A DNA stretch of 64,000 bases from Saccharomyces uvarum (GCA_947243795.1 OX365942.1:496001-560000); one strand, 5' to 3'; shown: positions 12,101 through 20,441, counted from the stretch's first letter. Notes: a model not told the origin generated them from the sequence alone. Made by a program: numbers and translations.

Positions 12101-14354
12101 GAATATGAATGAATTGACGACTGGTTTGGATGTCATTAGTAATACAAATCTAGTTTACTTTGGTACTGTGCAAAAAGCTGAATTTTTCACATTAAAAGGT
12201 ATGTTTTTGTCTAAGCTACGTGCATACGAAGAGGCCAATCAAGCTTTTGCGACAGCTGTCCAGATCGACCTGAACTTAGCTAAAGCATGGGCACAATGGG
12301 GTTTCTTCAATGACCGTCGTTTGTCTGAAGAACCAAATAATATTAGTTTTGCCAGCAACGCAATCAGTTGCTACTTACAAGCTGCGGGTTTATACAAGAA
12401 TTCAAAAATCAGGGAACTATTATGCAGAATTCTGTGGCTCATCAGTATGGACGATGCTTCAGGTATGCTTACAAACGCATTTGATTCATTTAGAGGCGAA
12501 ATTCCCGTTTGGTACTGGATTACTTTTATCCCACAACTATTGACTTCTTTATCACATAAGGAAGCTAACATGGTCCGCCACATTTTGATTAGAATTGCTA
12601 AAAGTTATCCTCAAGCACTTCACTTCCAATTGAGAACAACAAAAGAAGATTTTGCTGTCATTCAGAGGCAAACAATGGCAGTTATGGGGGATAAACCAGA
12701 TGCGAACGACCGTAATGGACGTCGCCAACCTTGGGAGTATCTACAAGAATTGAACAACATCCTAAAGACGGCTTATCCACTATTGGCCCTATCTCTGGAG
12801 TCGCTCGTTGCCCAAATAAACGATCGCTTTAAATCCACTACCGATGAAGATCTTTTCAGATTGATAAATGTACTTTTGATTGACGGAACACTGAATTACA
12901 ATCGCTTACCATTTCCTAGAAATAATCCAAAACTTCCTGAAAATACGGAGAAGAATTTGGTTAAATTTTCTACGACTTTGTTGGCACCTTACATAAGGCC
13001 AAAATTCAATGCTGATTTCATTGATAGCAAGCCAAATTATGAGACTTATATCAAGAGATTGCGTTATTGGCGTAGGAGATTGGAAAATAAACTGGACCGA
13101 GCATCGAAGAAAGAAAATCTAGAAGTACTGTGTCCACATTTAAGTAATTTCCATCACCAAAAATTTGAAGACATAGAAATTCCTGGCCAATACCTTTTGA
13201 ACAAGGACAATAATGTTCACTTCATTAAAATTGCAAGATTCTTACCTACAGTTGATTTTGTTCGCGGAACTCATTCTTCGTATAGACGTTTAATGATTCG
13301 TGGCCATGACGGTAGCGTGCACTCATTTGCTGTCCAGTACCCAGCCGTTCGTCATTCAAGAAGAGAGGAAAGGATGTTCCAATTGTACAGATTATTCAAC
13401 AAATCACTATCCAAGAATGTGGAAACAAGACGTCGTAACATTCAATTCAATTTACCAATAGCCATTCCGCTATCTCCCCAAGTTCGCATTATGAATGATA
13501 ATGTATCTTTTACCACCCTTCATGAAATACATAATGAATTTTGTAAGAAAAAGGGATTTGATCCCGACGACATTCAGGACTTCATGGCAGAAAAATTAAA
13601 TGCAGCACATGATGATGCTTTGCCTGCCCCAGATATGACTATATTAAAGGTTGAAATTTTCAATTCTATTCAAACAATGTTTGTACCATCGAATGTTCTA
13701 AAAGACCATTTCACTTCATTGTTTACTCAATTTGAGGATTTTTGGTTATTCCGCAAACAGTTTGCTTCACAATATAGTGCATTCGTCTTCATGTCCTACA
13801 TGATGATGATCAATAACCGTACTCCTCATAAAATTCATGTTGACAAAAAATCTGGTAACGTATTTACCTTGGAGATGTTACCTTCGAGATTCCCGTATGA
13901 AAGAGTGAAACCGTTACTAAAGAACCATGACTTAAATCTTCCACCAGATTCCCCTATCTTCCACAACAATGAACCGGTGCCGTTTAGATTAACTCCTAAT
14001 ATTCAAACTTTAATAGGTGATTCCGCTTTAGAAGGTATATTTGCTGTTAACTTATTTACTATATCACGTGCCCTAATTGAACCTGATAATGAGTTAAACA
14101 CATATTTGGCACTTTTCATCCGTGATGAAATCATATCGTGGTTTAGTAACCTCCATCGTCCGATAATTGAAAATCCACAGTTACGTGAGATGGTTCAAAC
14201 CAATGTAGATCTAATTATAAGAAAAGTAGCTCAATTGGGCCATTTGAACTCGACACCTACAGTCACAACCCAATTTATTCTGGATTGTATTGGCAGCGCT
14301 GTTAGTCCAAGAAACCTAGCCAGAACAGATGTAAACTTCATGCCATGGTTTTAG
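3120..14354 (+). CDS. TRA1: TRA1, PIKK-family scaffold of SAGA and NuA4
   Basis: Nuclear pseudokinase that docks transcription activators and anchors the SAGA and NuA4 histone acetyltransferase complexes; essential in S. cerevisiae. The product is 3744 residues, the S. cerevisiae length. The frame is open upstream to 3033 but without an ATG, so the start MSLTEQIEQF is chosen. Most of the first 2600 residues are helical HEAT-type repeats, with an acidic, low-complexity insert near residues 510-560. A FAT domain follows (about 2600-3200), then the kinase-like domain (about 3350-3650, near HSSYRRLMIRGHDGSVHSFA) that lacks usable catalytic motifs, as in all Tra1/TRRAP proteins, and a short FATC tail ending NFMPWF. 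It runs convergent with GEP4, 101 bp away. Confidence 0.98.
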   Translation: MSLTEQIEQFASRFRDDDATLQSRYSTLSELYDIMELLNSPEDYHFFLQAVVPLLLNQLKEVPISFDAHSPEQKLRNSMLDIFNRCLMNQTFQPYAVEVLEFLLSILPTENEENGILCMKVLTTLFKSFKSILQDKLDSFIHIIIQIYKNTPNLINQTFYETGKEKIDDLNSPKQSHADELLDELSKNDEDKDFPSKQSSTEPRFDENPTSTNGLRSSMFSFKILSECPITMVTLYSSYKQLTSTSLPEFTPLIMDLLNIQIKQQQEAREQAESHGEHFTSISLEITNRPAYCDFILAQIKATSFLAYVFIRGYAPEFLQDYVNFVPDLIIRLLQDCPSELSSARKELLHATRHILSTNYKKLFLPKLDFLFDERILIGNGFTMHETLRPLAYSTVADFIHNIRSELQLSEIEKTIKIYTGYLLDESLALTVQIMSAKLLLNLVERILKLGKENPQESPRAKKLLMIIIDSYMNRFKTLNRQYDTIMKYHTKYETNKKEKAEKLKISIENNDKESEEFMKNILEPSDNNELIPELKQEDNNENLEAELTDSVKEDNSVDMFDIKNYAQILLLPTPTNDPIKDAFYLYRTLMSFLKTIIHDLKVFNPPPNEYTVANPKLWASVSRVFSYEEVIVFKDLFHECIIGLKFFKDHNEKLSATLTKKHFDISMPSLPVSATKDARELMDYLAFMFMQMDNATFNEIIEEELPFVYERMLEDSGLLHVAQSFLTSEITSPNFAGILLRFLKGKLKDLGNVDFNTSNILIRLFKLSFMSVNLFPNINEVVLLPHLNDLILNSLKYSTTAEEPLVYFYLIRTLFRSIGGGRFENLYRSIKPILQVLLQSLNQMILTARLPHERELYVELCITVPVRLSVLAPYLPYLMKPLVFALQQYPDLVSQGLRTLELCIDNLTAEYFDPIIEPVIDDVSKALFNLLQPQPFNHAISHNVVRIMGKLGGRNRQFLKPPTDLTEKTELDIDVIADFKINGMPEDVPLSITPGIQSALDMLESYKTDIHYKKSAYKYLTFVLLLMTKSSAEFPENYTELLKTAVNSIKLEKIELEKDFDLEPTVNKRDFSNQESLFLRLLESVFYATSIKELKDEAVSLLNNLLDHFCLLQVNTTLLNKRNYNGTFNIDLKNPDFMLDSSLILDAIPFALSYYIPEVREVGILAYKRIYEKCCLIYGEELALSHSFIPELAKQFIHLCYDETYYNKRGGVLGIKVLIDNVKSSSAFLKKYQYNLANGLLFVLKDTQNEAPSAITDSAEELLIELLSITFTDVKEEDLGNKVLENTLTDIVCELSNANAKVRSACQKSLHTISDITGISVVNLMDHSKQFLLSPIFAKPLRALPFTMQIGNVDAITFCLSLPNTFLTFNEELFRLLQESIVLADAEDESLSTNIQKTTEYSTSEQLVQLRVACIKLLAIALKNEEFATAQQGNIRIRILAVFFKTMLKTSPEIINTTYEALKESLAENSKLPKELLQNGLKPLLMNLSDHQKLTVPGLDALSKLLELLIAYFKVEIGRKLLDHLTAWCRVEVLDTLFGQDLAEQMPTKIIINIINIFHLLPPQADMFLNDLLLKVMLLERKLRLQLDSPFRTPLAKYLNRFHGPVTEYFKKNMTLRQLVLFMCNIIQRPEAKDLAADFERELDRFYDFYISNIPKNQVRVVSFFTNMVDLFNTMVSTNGDEWLKKKGDMVLKLKDMLSLTLKTIKENSFYIDHLQLNQSIEKFQNLYLKYTKLADGDQNSLFLDFIDFSFSNGIKASYSLKKFIFHNIIANSNKKEQNDFINDMIAFAISDKCLDAKIFVLKNVINSTLIYEVTTVGSLKNFLIDDKKPKWLELLHNKIWKNSNAILAYDVIDHHDLFRFELLQLSAIFIKADPDMIAEIKKDIIKFCWNFIKFEDTLIKQSAYLVTSYFISKFDFPIKVVTQVFVALLRSSHVEARYLVKQSLDILTPVLHERMNAAGTPDTWINWVKRVMVENSSSQNNILYQFLINHPDLFFNSRDLFISNIIHHMNKITFMTNANPDSHTLAIDLASLILYWENKSLDITNRNNTKTDAEGDVVMSDLQIDINPVESDTTAIIVDTNNNSPISLHLREACTAFLIRYVCASNHRAIETELGLRAINILSELISEKHWTNVNVKLVYFEKFLIFQDLDSENILYYCMNALDVLYVFFKNKTPDWIMENLPTIQNLLEKCIKSDHHDVQEALQKVLHVIMKAIKAQGTSIIAEEETPGKVFSQMLIFVITQDLQETSSVTAGVTLAWVLFMNFPDSVISLLTPLMKTFSKLCKDHLSISQPKDAMALEEARITTKLLEKVLYILSLKVSLLGDSRRPFLSTVALLIDHSMDQNFLRKIVNMSRSWIFNTEIFPTVKEKAAILTKMLAFEIRGEPSLSKLFYEIVLKLFDQEHFNNTEITVRMEQPFLVGTRVEDIGIRKRFMTILDNSLERDIKERLYYVIRDQNWEFIADYPWLNQALQLLYGSFNKEKELFLRDIYCLSPPSILQEYLPENIEIVTEVNDQELLDFVKNHIYSMQDLCQVNSSDFIDSLIEIFYQDPKAIHKAWVSLFPQVYKSIPKNEKYGFVRSIITLLSKPYHTRQISSRTNVINMLLDSISKIESLELPPHLVKYLAISYNAWYQSINILESIQTNTSIDNAKIIEANEDALLELYVNLQEEDMFYGLWRRRAKYTETNIGLSYEQIGLWDKAQQLYEVAQVKARSGALPYSQSEYALWEDNWIQCAEKLQHWDVLTELAKHEGFTDLLLECGWRVADWNSDRDALEQSVKSVMDVPTPRRQMFKTFLALQNFAETRKGDQEVRKLCDEGIQLSLIKWVSLPVRYTPAHKWLLHGFQQYMEFLEATQIYANLHTTTVQNLDSKAQEIKRILQAWRDRLPNTWDDVNMWNDLVTWRQHAFQVINNAYLPLIPALQQSNSNSNINTHAYRGYHEIAWVINRFAHVARKHNMPDVCISQLARIYTLPNIEIQEAFLKLREQAKCHYQNMNELTTGLDVISNTNLVYFGTVQKAEFFTLKGMFLSKLRAYEEANQAFATAVQIDLNLAKAWAQWGFFNDRRLSEEPNNISFASNAISCYLQAAGLYKNSKIRELLCRILWLISMDDASGMLTNAFDSFRGEIPVWYWITFIPQLLTSLSHKEANMVRHILIRIAKSYPQALHFQLRTTKEDFAVIQRQTMAVMGDKPDANDRNGRRQPWEYLQELNNILKTAYPLLALSLESLVAQINDRFKSTTDEDLFRLINVLLIDGTLNYNRLPFPRNNPKLPENTEKNLVKFSTTLLAPYIRPKFNADFIDSKPNYETYIKRLRYWRRRLENKLDRASKKENLEVLCPHLSNFHHQKFEDIEIPGQYLLNKDNNVHFIKIARFLPTVDFVRGTHSSYRRLMIRGHDGSVHSFAVQYPAVRHSRREERMFQLYRLFNKSLSKNVETRRRNIQFNLPIAIPLSPQVRIMNDNVSFTTLHEIHNEFCKKKGFDPDDIQDFMAEKLNAAHDDALPAPDMTILKVEIFNSIQTMFVPSNVLKDHFTSLFTQFEDFWLFRKQFASQYSAFVFMSYMMMINNRTPHKIHVDKKSGNVFTLEMLPSRFPYERVKPLLKNHDLNLPPDSPIFHNNEPVPFRLTPNIQTLIGDSALEGIFAVNLFTISRALIEPDNELNTYLALFIRDEIISWFSNLHRPIIENPQLREMVQTNVDLIIRKVAQLGHLNSTPTVTTQFILDCIGSAVSPRNLARTDVNFMPWF

Positions 14355-14455
14355 CTTCTGCTTTTTCTTTGTATACTTAACTTAAAGAAAATATCAGAAA
14401 ATATGTATTATATAAAAATTAAAGAATCGTATTATATTATTATCATGTTGTCTTT

Positions 14456-15013
14456 TCAAAATCCCAGAAAATCATACAACTTTTTTTCGAATTTGGATAG
14501 AGGATTGGAAGATATTTTAACACCATCTTTAATCCATACTCCATATGAGCCCATCATGTTTGCCATCAGAATGTCCGTGAAAAGCCTATCTCCAATAACG
14601 GCAACCTCCTTCGGGTTTGTTATAATCTTGTTCTTGTAAAAATAATCCAAAATCTCGTTGTGGCATCCTGGTTTCTTTATAGAATGCCTCAACACGGGTA
14701 CACCTGTCTTGTCTTCCAAAAGTTTTGCCTGCAAATAGTCTTCGTCGGAACTGGAACCTGCAGTATTGCTAACAATTAAGAGTGATTTATTCGGGTATTT
14801 CAATTTAAGAGATTTCCAATGTTGGGAGTAATCTGGCCATATATTGTTGTCGTGGGGAAAGGAGATGCAGTTGTCTTTGTCCACTACCACAGCTTTTATA
14901 GAATCGTGAATTGGTATTGGGAGTTCATTAAAGGTAGGGACGACTAGACTAGGCTTACACAGCGATGGACTGTAAAGCAGCCGAAGTGTATTCAGTGTGC
15001 CACTGATATTCAT
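14456..15013 (-). CDS. GEP4: GEP4, mitochondrial phosphatidylglycerophosphatase
   Basis: Dephosphorylates phosphatidylglycerolphosphate to phosphatidylglycerol in the mitochondrial matrix, a step of cardiolipin synthesis. The product is 185 residues. It is a HAD-superfamily phosphatase: motif I is VVVDKDN (nucleophile D45, acid/base D47), motif II is the SNTAG segment, and the late motif is VIGDRLFTD. The frame is open 31 codons further upstream, but MNISGTLNTL matches the S. cerevisiae start and the extension is a Tyr/Thr-repeat translation of TATA-rich promoter, so the inner ATG is used. Convergent with TRA1; 176 bp separate its start from the BIG1 stop. Confidence 0.95.
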   Translation of the reverse strand: MNISGTLNTLRLLYSPSLCKPSLVVPTFNELPIPIHDSIKAVVVDKDNCISFPHDNNIWPDYSQHWKSLKLKYPNKSLLIVSNTAGSSSDEDYLQAKLLEDKTGVPVLRHSIKKPGCHNEILDYFYKNKIITNPKEVAVIGDRLFTDILMANMMGSYGVWIKDGVKISSNPLSKFEKKLYDFLGF

Positions 15014-15189
15014 AACTGGCCCGGAATTGCTACTTTTCAGTACGTTTCTATATGTATATCTATACGTATATGTATGTATATTAGCATCAACTTCATTTAT
15101 GCGCACTAGCTATAAAATGGTAGCGCGAAATCTCTAGTTGCCGATTTTGTTAGTGAAATCAATGCATTCGGCAACTCTGTTTAAAGCAA

Positions 15190-16263
15190 TTACTCAGAGA
15201 CTGCTTTTTTGGCCTCTTGTCTCTTTGGTGGCGGTGAAGAATTTTCCTTCTTCTTAGTGTTAGTCTTGGTACCCACAACATCCCTTTTCTTTGGGGCAAA
15301 GAGTTGAAAGAGGACGAATCCGATCAAAGATGTCAAGATCAGTTGTAATAGGACCTTATTGTCCTGGATCAATTCCGAGTCAAAAATCGAAATATACTTA
15401 GAAGGAGGCTCGGAGAACCGTGGAGAGTAATCATTGAACGATAGTGGAGGAACATCCAACACCCTGTTATTCTGTTCCACTTCCCCAGATCCGGATTTAA
15501 TGTCAAAAATGTCTGGGAAGATGTCAATGGGAATGATTGACTCGTGAGCCAGAGCAGTTCCTGGATTCAATGAGGTGTATATAATATTTTGTTCTGGTGA
15601 CGGGATCTGTGCGAGTACGAATCTCAAGTACTTATCATAATGACCGATGGCTTCCCTACGTAGATCTGTGTCTTGTGGTAACATCGGATACTCGATGATG
15701 ACCACCCTCCTCTCGCTGTCAATAAAGGGTTCGAAATCCTCCGTATGATTGCCTCGTAGCCTCAACACCTGTCCTGCATCGCAGTACTCTTTCAAGTAGT
15801 CTGCAAGGTCATCGTAAAAATCTTCAGACAGTAACTCCACTTTTTCAAACTTAATTGCTGTTGAACTCTGTCTTACATATCTTCGTAGCGAGGTAAACTC
15901 ATCCTGAAACTCCAAAAAATCTAGCCTCCTCAGTCCCGGCTGGTTAACGAACACATAGGTGTTGGCATTGCATAAGCTCAGAAACTTCTCTGCCGTTTGG
16001 AGAAAGTCGCTCGCTGGTAGCGTCAGAGCCATATCATAGCCTTCTTGGTACTTTAAAATGCCAGGCGTTCTATCCAAAAATACAAATACAAGTGTACATC
16101 TCAGTTAGTAAGAGAACGAAAATCACCGAACAAACATTTCTTGCTCTACATACAGTTTGTAGGAGAACATTATTGCTGGAACATTAGTCTGGTTCAGAAA
16201 CTCCTCCGAAGCACATAGGCTCGCATATACCATAGACAGCAAGTATCGCAATACTATCCGCAT
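15190..16263 (-). CDS. BIG1: BIG1, ER membrane protein for beta-1,6-glucan (two exons)
   Basis: ER-membrane glycoprotein needed for normal cell-wall beta-1,6-glucan. Exon 1 is 16154-16263 and exon 2 is 15190-16069 on the minus strand, joined by an 84-base intron. The split codon CT|A keeps the frame (SYKL-TPGILK). The spliced product is 329 residues. Exon 1 supplies a hydrophobic signal peptide (MRIVLRYLLSMVYASLCA), without which a type I topology would be impossible. The lumenal part carries N-glycosylation sequons (NQT, NHT); a single membrane span (VLLQLILTSLIGFVLFQLFA) lies near residues 270-292, followed by a Lys-rich cytosolic tail of about 35 residues. The S. cerevisiae protein is about 335 residues. 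Divergent from KIC1, another cell-wall gene. Confidence 0.93.
16070..16153 (-). other. BIG1: spliceosomal intron of BIG1
   Basis: The 84-base intron begins GTATGT, has an exact TACTAAC branch point at 16104-16110, and ends GATAG. The next usable AG after the branch point is the one chosen, 34 bases downstream. Joining the flanks preserves the frame and links the signal peptide to the lumenal domain. Confidence 0.93.
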
Positions 16264-16860
16264 ACTTTCCTGTCTCCCTCACGTAATACACAGCTGTGTC
16301 TCCCCTAAAACAACTACACTCTACACCTACAATACCAGTACAACTACTAATAGCCGCATCTGTTATCAAGAAACTTTATAGTACTCTAAATGTACCCGTG
16401 CTGCATGATGTGTCGCCGCAACGGCAGACCCACAATCCATGGAAGCACATATCTTCGCAATCCTGCTACATAGCACACCCCATTAGGCCCCCAGCCACTG
16501 GCAAGCTCCTCTCCGAAGTATTTGCCACTTCTTTGGCCTCGTTACGCTGCTCTTTTCATCTTGTCTTGACCACTTTTAACCCATTGAGCAACCTTATCAT
16601 GCCATACGTCCAGCGCAAGCCGATCTGACAATCCTTAAAGGCATTAACATGCGACAGGAGAAGTAAGTTGCTGGCGTGGCAAGAGGAGAGTAACAAGAAG
16701 CAGCCGATCTTGCGTGCATCGACATATACCACAACTGGGAGATACTTCACGGAGACGCCTTTCGAGAATCCTGATCTTCTCCTGATTGAAAGACAGGCAT
16801 AATACAGCTCTGGGCGTCATCAGCTGGTAAGCAAGACACACATATAGAAACGAGACGAGA
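16264..16860. other. BIG1-KIC1 divergent intergenic region
   Basis: A 597-bp shared promoter of two cell-wall genes. It is less AT-rich than most gaps here, which is why chance open frames occur in several frames, none starting with ATG in a plausible context. I saw no exact Reb1, Abf1 or Rap1 consensus and no RNA gene. Confidence 0.6.
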
Positions 16861-19800
16861 ATGATGGCCAAGTCGCAAAATGTGAAACAGGGCCTGCCTG
16901 AAGGGGAGATGGACGTGAGCTCGCTGTTTAAGAGAACGGAAGTTGTTGGACGAGGGAAGTTCGGTGTAGTTTATAAGGGCTATAACGTGAAGACGAGACG
17001 AGTGTTCGCCATCAAAGTGTTAAATCTAGACTCTGATTCGGACGAGGTAGAGGACGTGCAGCGGGAGATCCAGTTTCTGGCCTCGCTGAAACAAATTCAC
17101 AACATCACGCGATACTATGGGTCGTATTTGAAAGACACTAGTCTTTGGATCATAATGGAATACTGCGCTGGAGGCTCTCTTCGTTCGTTGTTAAGACCAG
17201 GTAAAATTGATGAAAAGTACATCGGGGTTATCATGAGAGAAGTGCTTGTGGCTTTGAAATGCATACATAAAGATAACGTCATTCATCGGGATATCAAAGC
17301 TGCTAACGTATTGATCACTAACGAAGGTAATGTTAAACTGTGTGATTTCGGTGTTGCTGCACAAGTGAACCAAACTTCTTTGCGACGTCAAACCATGGCC
17401 GGGACCCCATATTGGATGGCACCGGAAGTGATCATGGAAGGTGTTTATTACGACACCAAAGTAGACATATGGTCTTTAGGTATAACTACATACGAGATAG
17501 CCACAGGGAACCCACCGTACTGTGACGTAGAGGCCTTGAGAGCCATGCAGTTGATCATCAAATCTAAACCACCGAGATTAGAGGGCAGATCATACAGCCC
17601 CTCACTGAAGGAATTTATCGCACTCTGTCTCGATGAGGATCCTAAGGAAAGATTGTCCGCAGATGATCTTTTGAAATCGAAGTTTATCAAAAGCCATAAG
17701 ACTACCCCGACTTCTATTTTGAAAGAACTGATATCGAGATATTTGCTTTTCAGAGACAAAAACAAAAGCATGTATAGGATTGAGGGGGGTATACCAGAGA
17801 ACGAACTATCGAAACCAACTGAGGCTCAAAATCCATCACAAACCAGTGGGGGTAATGAGGCGCAGAGACCAGCAAAACCATCCGAGTATGAACTGAAGAT
17901 GGCGAACGAAGGAGACGTCGAAACCAAATGGGATTTTGATTCCTTGAGTTCGTCGGACTACATTATCGAAAATAACATTAATCTCGATGTTCTTGCGGAA
18001 GATACGAACAACGAATGGGCGACCGCACAACATGATCTGTTTAACTATGCGTACCCTGACGAAGATTCTTACTACTTTGACCCAACAAATCACAATACCA
18101 GACCACTAGTTTATCAAGGGACCACCATAGGCAAAGGCTATCCTGGTACGATAGCGCAGAATTCCACTTTAAACGCTCCCGTAACAACTAATTACACAAA
18201 TTCAAAATACCCCTCCAAGATGGTAGCTGGAACTACAAACACTTCTGGAACTCACACTAATGGGCCAATGACATCTTCCAAGAAACTAGAGAATAAAGCC
18301 CCAAAGCAGTTGCTCGAGCTTTTTGAAGACAACGAAATCATTACTGGTGAAAACGATATCAACGCGGAAGCTCCTAAAATAAACACATCTATTTCGTCTT
18401 TGAATGCCAGTAACAATTCAAGAGAAGATTTCGTACCCTCCAATGAGGTCAACGGGAATATGAATAGCAATAAGATACGGCCGCATCTTCCACCTTTATC
18501 AAATGGGAATAATTATTATAGCCAAAGTACTCCTGCTTTGCCACTACTCCAAACAAAGTTTAACAAGACATCAAAGGGGCCCCCAACGAGTGGGCTAACT
18601 ACAGCCCCAACATCTATTGAAATCGAAATTCCAGAAGAACTACCGGACAGTGCCTTACCGACACCCGCAAGCGCTGATCCGGTTTTAATTACAGGCACAA
18701 AAGCAAGGTCCTCTACAATGACAGCTGGTACATCACCGTCGTCCGCCTCAGCACAATATAAGCCAGCTCCAAGCGTGTCGAGGCGATTGACAGTAAGTAC
18801 TAATAGGCCAGATCATAGTGCAAGCGTCGTAGGAAGTCAGAAATTAACCGCAACGGCTTCCACCACCGCAATCAACACACTTGCTGCTAACAACAACAAC
18901 AGTAATATTGCCGATGATGAAACATCAAGAGGAAGCAGCGGTAGCAATACTGCAAACAGCATACAGATGAGCATAACTAACCCAAGTAATGCAACAAAGT
19001 TATCAGCTCATAAAGCTTCGTCGCCTTCAAGACCGCTACTGGGAACGGGTACTTCTCCCAATAGGAAACCAGCCAACTCACCTACACAAAATATCAATCA
19101 TAACGGTATTCACACAAATCTTGGGGCTCCACCTACGATGAAACCAATGATCAATAGTAAGGATAGCAAAGATATTCTTTTACAACCTTTGAACAGTATG
19201 ACCAGCTCTTCTACCATCAACACCACTAATAGTAATGGTGGTAATAGCACGACGAGCTTAAATCATTTCTCTAACGAAAAGGAAAATTCAAGAGTTAACG
19301 GTGACTTTAAACGTAATAACCCAAACTTAAAACTACAAATGCCATTACCTACACCTGTTGTAAGAAACAAATTACTGGATCCGAATACAGCGGCACCATC
19401 AAATACTAATGGTATGCCAGGAAGTGCTGGCATATGCACGAACGAAAACATCAATCAGTTTGGATTCAACACAAGCAGCGCGTCCAATATTCCTGTGTCA
19501 ATGACTCCAATAAGTGAAAAGCATATTGATTTTGGAAGCAAGATTAAGAGAAGTCAGAGCATCTCCAACAGGAAGAACTCATCTGCTTCGGAACACCCAT
19601 TGAATATCCTTAGCTCAACTGTTCCCGGCAATCCCTGTTGCATCAATAACAATAACATTTGCGCTAACAACAACATGTCTCTTGCTCTTAATACGGGTAT
19701 TTCTGGAACTAACACCAACGCCACTATCACTACCATTCCAAATTCTGCCACAGCTGCCACATCTGCGCCAATTTCGCAACAGAGTATTCAAACCGGAACT

Positions 19801-20076
19801 CAATCTAATCATGTTTTGAGCTCCGCTACAGCTGCTGCGAATCCAACAAATTTGCTAGGCCTAGCGATGTATCCTCCACCACAGAGTTTACAAATGGAGA
19901 TGTTTTTGGACTTAGAACCGAGTATGTCAGGAAAACAAAGACGGATAGACAGGAAACCTCAGGTTCTGAAGGAGCTGGAAAATCTTTTGCAGATGTTTGA
20001 AGAGGGACTCCCTTGCATCGAACATGCTTTGAAGGAGCAACTTACGTCAACGCCCATCAAGGACAATGAGCATTAG
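16861..20076 (+). CDS. KIC1: KIC1, GCK-III/PAK-like kinase of the RAM network
   Basis: Ser/Thr kinase that binds Cdc31 and activates Cbk1 in the RAM network, acting in cell integrity, polarised growth and cell separation. The product is 1071 residues (about 1080 in S. cerevisiae). The kinase domain is near residues 23-285: glycine loop VGRGKFGVVYKG, ATP lysine K52, HRDIKAAN with catalytic D144, DFG with D162, and GTPYWMAPEV in the activation segment, the Ste20/GCK signature. A long Asn/Ser/Thr-rich disordered region follows, and a conserved C-terminal helix (PQVLKELENLLQMFEEGL) near 1030-1050. Starts MMAKSQN; the first ATG aligns with the S. cerevisiae start. Confidence 0.97.
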   Translation: MMAKSQNVKQGLPEGEMDVSSLFKRTEVVGRGKFGVVYKGYNVKTRRVFAIKVLNLDSDSDEVEDVQREIQFLASLKQIHNITRYYGSYLKDTSLWIIMEYCAGGSLRSLLRPGKIDEKYIGVIMREVLVALKCIHKDNVIHRDIKAANVLITNEGNVKLCDFGVAAQVNQTSLRRQTMAGTPYWMAPEVIMEGVYYDTKVDIWSLGITTYEIATGNPPYCDVEALRAMQLIIKSKPPRLEGRSYSPSLKEFIALCLDEDPKERLSADDLLKSKFIKSHKTTPTSILKELISRYLLFRDKNKSMYRIEGGIPENELSKPTEAQNPSQTSGGNEAQRPAKPSEYELKMANEGDVETKWDFDSLSSSDYIIENNINLDVLAEDTNNEWATAQHDLFNYAYPDEDSYYFDPTNHNTRPLVYQGTTIGKGYPGTIAQNSTLNAPVTTNYTNSKYPSKMVAGTTNTSGTHTNGPMTSSKKLENKAPKQLLELFEDNEIITGENDINAEAPKINTSISSLNASNNSREDFVPSNEVNGNMNSNKIRPHLPPLSNGNNYYSQSTPALPLLQTKFNKTSKGPPTSGLTTAPTSIEIEIPEELPDSALPTPASADPVLITGTKARSSTMTAGTSPSSASAQYKPAPSVSRRLTVSTNRPDHSASVVGSQKLTATASTTAINTLAANNNNSNIADDETSRGSSGSNTANSIQMSITNPSNATKLSAHKASSPSRPLLGTGTSPNRKPANSPTQNINHNGIHTNLGAPPTMKPMINSKDSKDILLQPLNSMTSSSTINTTNSNGGNSTTSLNHFSNEKENSRVNGDFKRNNPNLKLQMPLPTPVVRNKLLDPNTAAPSNTNGMPGSAGICTNENINQFGFNTSSASNIPVSMTPISEKHIDFGSKIKRSQSISNRKNSSASEHPLNILSSTVPGNPCCINNNNICANNNMSLALNTGISGTNTNATITTIPNSATAATSAPISQQSIQTGTQSNHVLSSATAAANPTNLLGLAMYPPPQSLQMEMFLDLEPSMSGKQRRIDRKPQVLKELENLLQMFEEGLPCIEHALKEQLTSTPIKDNEH

Positions 20077-20103
20077 AAGCATCTTCTAGTTTATTCTTTT
20101 ATT

Positions 20104-20114
20104 TAAACGTAAAT
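20104..20114 (-). other. ARS consensus core match
   Basis: The minus strand reads ATTTACGTTTA, an 11/11 match to WTTTAYRTTTW, with AATA before it; the extended 17-bp form fits at about 15 positions. It lies 28 bp after the KIC1 stop. Only a minority of such matches act as origins, so function is not claimed. Confidence 0.35.
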
Positions 20115-20415
20115 ATTCAAAAAAATAAGCTAACAAAAAAAAAGGAGAAAGAAATGTTTTTATTTCTCTTTCCAACGTCTCTCGAACCCCATACTGAGCT
20201 TCCTTACCGTATCCTAGCCATTTATGGGCTCCATTCTTGTTCTACTTCACCTGGATCAACTATGGAACCTCGCCATTTCTTTTTTCCGTTATTTTTTTCT
20301 TCTTCTTAGACGCGTCTGCAAGAAAAAGACCGTGCCAAGCGCAAATCCAGAGAAAATACTGACTAAGGAGGTTTCGATCATACTTACTTCTCCAAGTTCT
20401 TTCTCAATGCAGTTA

Positions 20416-20441
20416 GAGCCAAGAGCCAAGAGCCAAGAGCC
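20416..20441 (+). repeat. tandem repeat, 7-bp unit gagccaa x 3.7
   Basis: Three exact copies of GAGCCAA followed by GAGCC, about 240 bp upstream of the SBE22 start. It is a perfect microrepeat, so probably young or length-variable. Confidence 0.9.

Noticed and set aside
15014-15106. 31-codon upstream extension of GEP4
   Set aside because: The extension is a Tyr/Thr/Arg repeat translated from TATA-rich promoter DNA. The inner ATG gives the known 185-residue length.
16296-16871. Overlapping small frames on both strands between BIG1 and KIC1
   Set aside because: They start at non-ATG codons or run into neighbouring genes, have no recognisable domain, and sit in a shared promoter whose lower AT content lengthens chance frames.
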